From the NCBI GenBank assembly GCA_018242505.1, contig JAFEBU010000073.1, forward strand, positions 124,001 to 188,000: a DNA stretch of 64,000 nt, read 5' to 3'. Both the position numbers and the translations under genes were made by a program. Of this stretch, positions 62,587 to 64,000 are shown in pieces. Under the pieces are notes generated by a model, which was not told the origin of the DNA, searched no databases, and saw only the letters and a list, made by a program, of their open reading frames with translations. Within the stretch, counting starts at the first letter, position 1; every line of letters starts with the position of its first letter. The stretch comes from Pseudomonadota bacterium (GTDB lineage: Bacteria; Pseudomonadota; Alphaproteobacteria; Reyranellales; Reyranellaceae).

Positions 62587-63108
62587 ATGGCCAAATCTTC
62601 CGCAAAACGCCGCCCACTGGTCGGCCTGATCATGGGTAGCCAGTCGGACTGGGCGACCATGCGGCATTCCGCCGAGACACTCGCGGCCCTGGGCGTCCCG
62701 TGTGAGGCGCGTATCGTCTCAGCCCATCGGACACCCAAGCGCCTGGTCGCCTACGCTTCGGGCGCCAAGGCACGTGGCCTCAAGGTGATCATCGCCGGTG
62801 CCGGCGGTGCGGCCCATCTGCCGGGAATGACAGCATCGATGACTCCACTGCCGGTTCTCGGCGTCCCGGTCGAAAGCGCGGCACTGAAGGGCATGGACAG
62901 CCTTCTTTCCATTGTCCAAATGCCGGCGGGAGTGCCTGTTGGCACGCTTGCCATCGGCAAGTCGGGCGCCATCAACGCTGCGATCTTGGCGGCGTCCATC
63001 ATTGGACTTGACAATGCCAAGATAATGGCAGCCGTCGAGCGCTGGCGAACCCGCCAGACCGAGGCGGTCGCCGCAGCGCCCTCGGACGAAACGGCAGTGC
63101 CGCGCTAA
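62587..63108 (+). CDS. purE: N5-carboxyaminoimidazole ribonucleotide mutase
   Basis: 173 aa. The class I PurE features are present: IMGSQSDWATM at the phosphate site, the catalytic His in VSAHRTPKRL and AGAGGAAHLPGMTASMT. It moves the carboxyl group of N5-CAIR to make CAIR in de novo purine synthesis. purK begins 5 nt after the stop and supplies its substrate. Confidence 0.97.
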   Translation: MAKSSAKRRPLVGLIMGSQSDWATMRHSAETLAALGVPCEARIVSAHRTPKRLVAYASGAKARGLKVIIAGAGGAAHLPGMTASMTPLPVLGVPVESAALKGMDSLLSIVQMPAGVPVGTLAIGKSGAINAAILAASIIGLDNAKIMAAVERWRTRQTEAVAAAPSDETAVPR

Positions 63109-63113
63109 ACCGA

Positions 63114-64000
63114 ATGACGAACGTGCAAGATGGGCGCGACGGTCGTAAGGTCCTGCCGCCGGGCTCGACCATCGGTATCCTGGGCGGCGGCCAGTTGGGC
63201 CGCATGACCGCCATGGCGGCTGCCCGGCTCGGCTATCGTTCTGTCGTTTATGCGCCGGAGGCGCATTCGGTCGGCGGCGACGTGGCGACGGGCCACGTCC
63301 AGGGGACCTACGAGGACACGGCCGCCCTTGCCCGCTTTGCCGCCGAAGTGAACGTCATCACTTACGAGTTCGAGAACGTGCCTGAGGCCACGGTGGCCGA
63401 GTGCGCCCGCCACAAGCCGGTACGGCCCGGCATCAAGCCGATCCACCTCGCCCAGCACCGGCTGCGCGAAAAGGAGTTTTTCCGGACGTCGGGGCTCGGA
63501 ACGGCGGCCTACCAGCGGATCGCCAGCGAAGGTGATGTCGCTGCCGCCACCACGCTGCCCGGGATCCTCAAGACCTGTACCGAAGGCTATGACGGCAAAG
63601 GCCAGGTCCGGGTCGCCACCCGACAGGAAGTCGCCGCAGCCTGGGAGAAGCTCGACCGAAGGGAATGTATTCTCGAGGCGGTGGTCGATTTCCAGTGCGA
63701 GGTCTCGGCTATCGTCGCGCGCGGCCTAGGCAGTGAGGTCCGGTGCTTCCCGATCGGTCTCAACGAACATCGCGATGGCATCCTGCGCACGACGGCAGTG
63801 CCATCCGGCCTTTCGCCGGACATCGAACAGCAAGCCAGGAACTATGGCCTGCACCTGGCAAAAAGCCTCGACCTTGTCGGCCTGGTCGCGATCGAGATGT
63901 TCGTCACCAGGGACGGTCGTGTCCTTGCCAATGAGATGGCCCCCCGGCCGCATAATTCGGGGCACTGGACGATCGATGCCTGCGCCACGAGCCAGTTCGA
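63114..64000 (+). CDS. purK: N5-carboxyaminoimidazole ribonucleotide synthase, N-terminal part
   Basis: About 295 codons are visible; the gene runs off the right edge. The ATP-grasp enzyme starts with TIGILGGGQLGRMTAMAA and continues with ITYEFENVPEATV, GILKTCTEGYDGKGQVRV and ANEMAPRPHNSGHWTID. It carboxylates AIR with bicarbonate and ATP. The first about 17 residues before the nucleotide-binding loop are extra. It is in one operon with purE. Confidence 0.96.
   Translation, partial: MTNVQDGRDGRKVLPPGSTIGILGGGQLGRMTAMAAARLGYRSVVYAPEAHSVGGDVATGHVQGTYEDTAALARFAAEVNVITYEFENVPEATVAECARHKPVRPGIKPIHLAQHRLREKEFFRTSGLGTAAYQRIASEGDVAAATTLPGILKTCTEGYDGKGQVRVATRQEVAAAWEKLDRRECILEAVVDFQCEVSAIVARGLGSEVRCFPIGLNEHRDGILRTTAVPSGLSPDIEQQARNYGLHLAKSLDLVGLVAIEMFVTRDGRVLANEMAPRPHNSGHWTIDACATSQF

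Overview
The window is high-GC DNA with dense gene packing, many short 4-nt start/stop overlaps and GTG starts. It looks like the chromosome of a metabolically versatile alphaproteobacterium. The YdcH/DUF465-purE-purK block, the many CoA-linked catabolic enzymes, the several ABC importers and the class III cyclases fit a soil or freshwater Rhodospirillales/Hyphomicrobiales-type organism. Reyranella-like is my guess, from memory and not from a search. I saw no rRNA, tRNA, CRISPR array, prophage or complete insertion sequence.

Layout. 0-16.5 kb: a LysR regulator, two tandem paralogous YheT-like hydrolases, a DMT exporter, a CoA-transferase coupled to a penicillin-acylase-family hydrolase, a TauD-type dioxygenase with an enoyl-CoA hydratase, MepA, an ABC-2 exporter, an aminotransferase, a small lipoprotein with an isochorismatase-type amidase, a MORN protein, an NnrU-like membrane protein and a B3-type metallo-beta-lactamase-fold lipoprotein. 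16.5-24 kb is more accessory: degenerate tandem repeats, a two-domain hydrolase, an AT-richer islet with two small genes that each carry an in-frame stop plus an HsdR_N-like nuclease, a YeeE/YedE pair, a luciferase-like monooxygenase and a cupin. 24-31 kb: pckA, a cyclase, a SnoaL-like protein, an acyl-CoA ligase divergent from a Tat-exported binding protein, a cold-shock protein and a lone receiver domain.

31-46 kb is the most coherent block. A polar-amino-acid ABC importer (4 genes) is divergent from an Asp/Glu/hydantoin racemase. Next to it is an eight-gene minus-strand operon: NMT1-type binding protein, ATPase, permease, amidohydrolase, DHDPS-like aldolase, D-hydantoinase, D-carbamoylase and flavin reductase. 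This faces a LysR-like regulator with two HTH domains and another amidohydrolase. I infer import and stepwise hydrolysis of a cyclic ureide or N-heterocycle to an amino acid, followed by recovery of that amino acid.

46-59.5 kb is a fatty acid/propionate block: hydratase, FadB-type multienzyme, thiolase, acyl-CoA dehydrogenase with a candidate LiuR-like operator, a cyclase, a PaaH-like dehydrogenase, PrpE and an acyl-CoA synthetase with a histone-like basic N-terminal extension. 59.5-64 kb: a SrfA-like membrane protein, two DUF465 proteins, a TIGR02444-like protein, purE and the start of purK.

Several families of short palindromic or dispersed repeats sit in intergenic spaces. The most distinctive has the core GCGCCACT-GG-AGTGGCGC and is seen near 7.6, 34.8, 46.0 and 49.3 kb.
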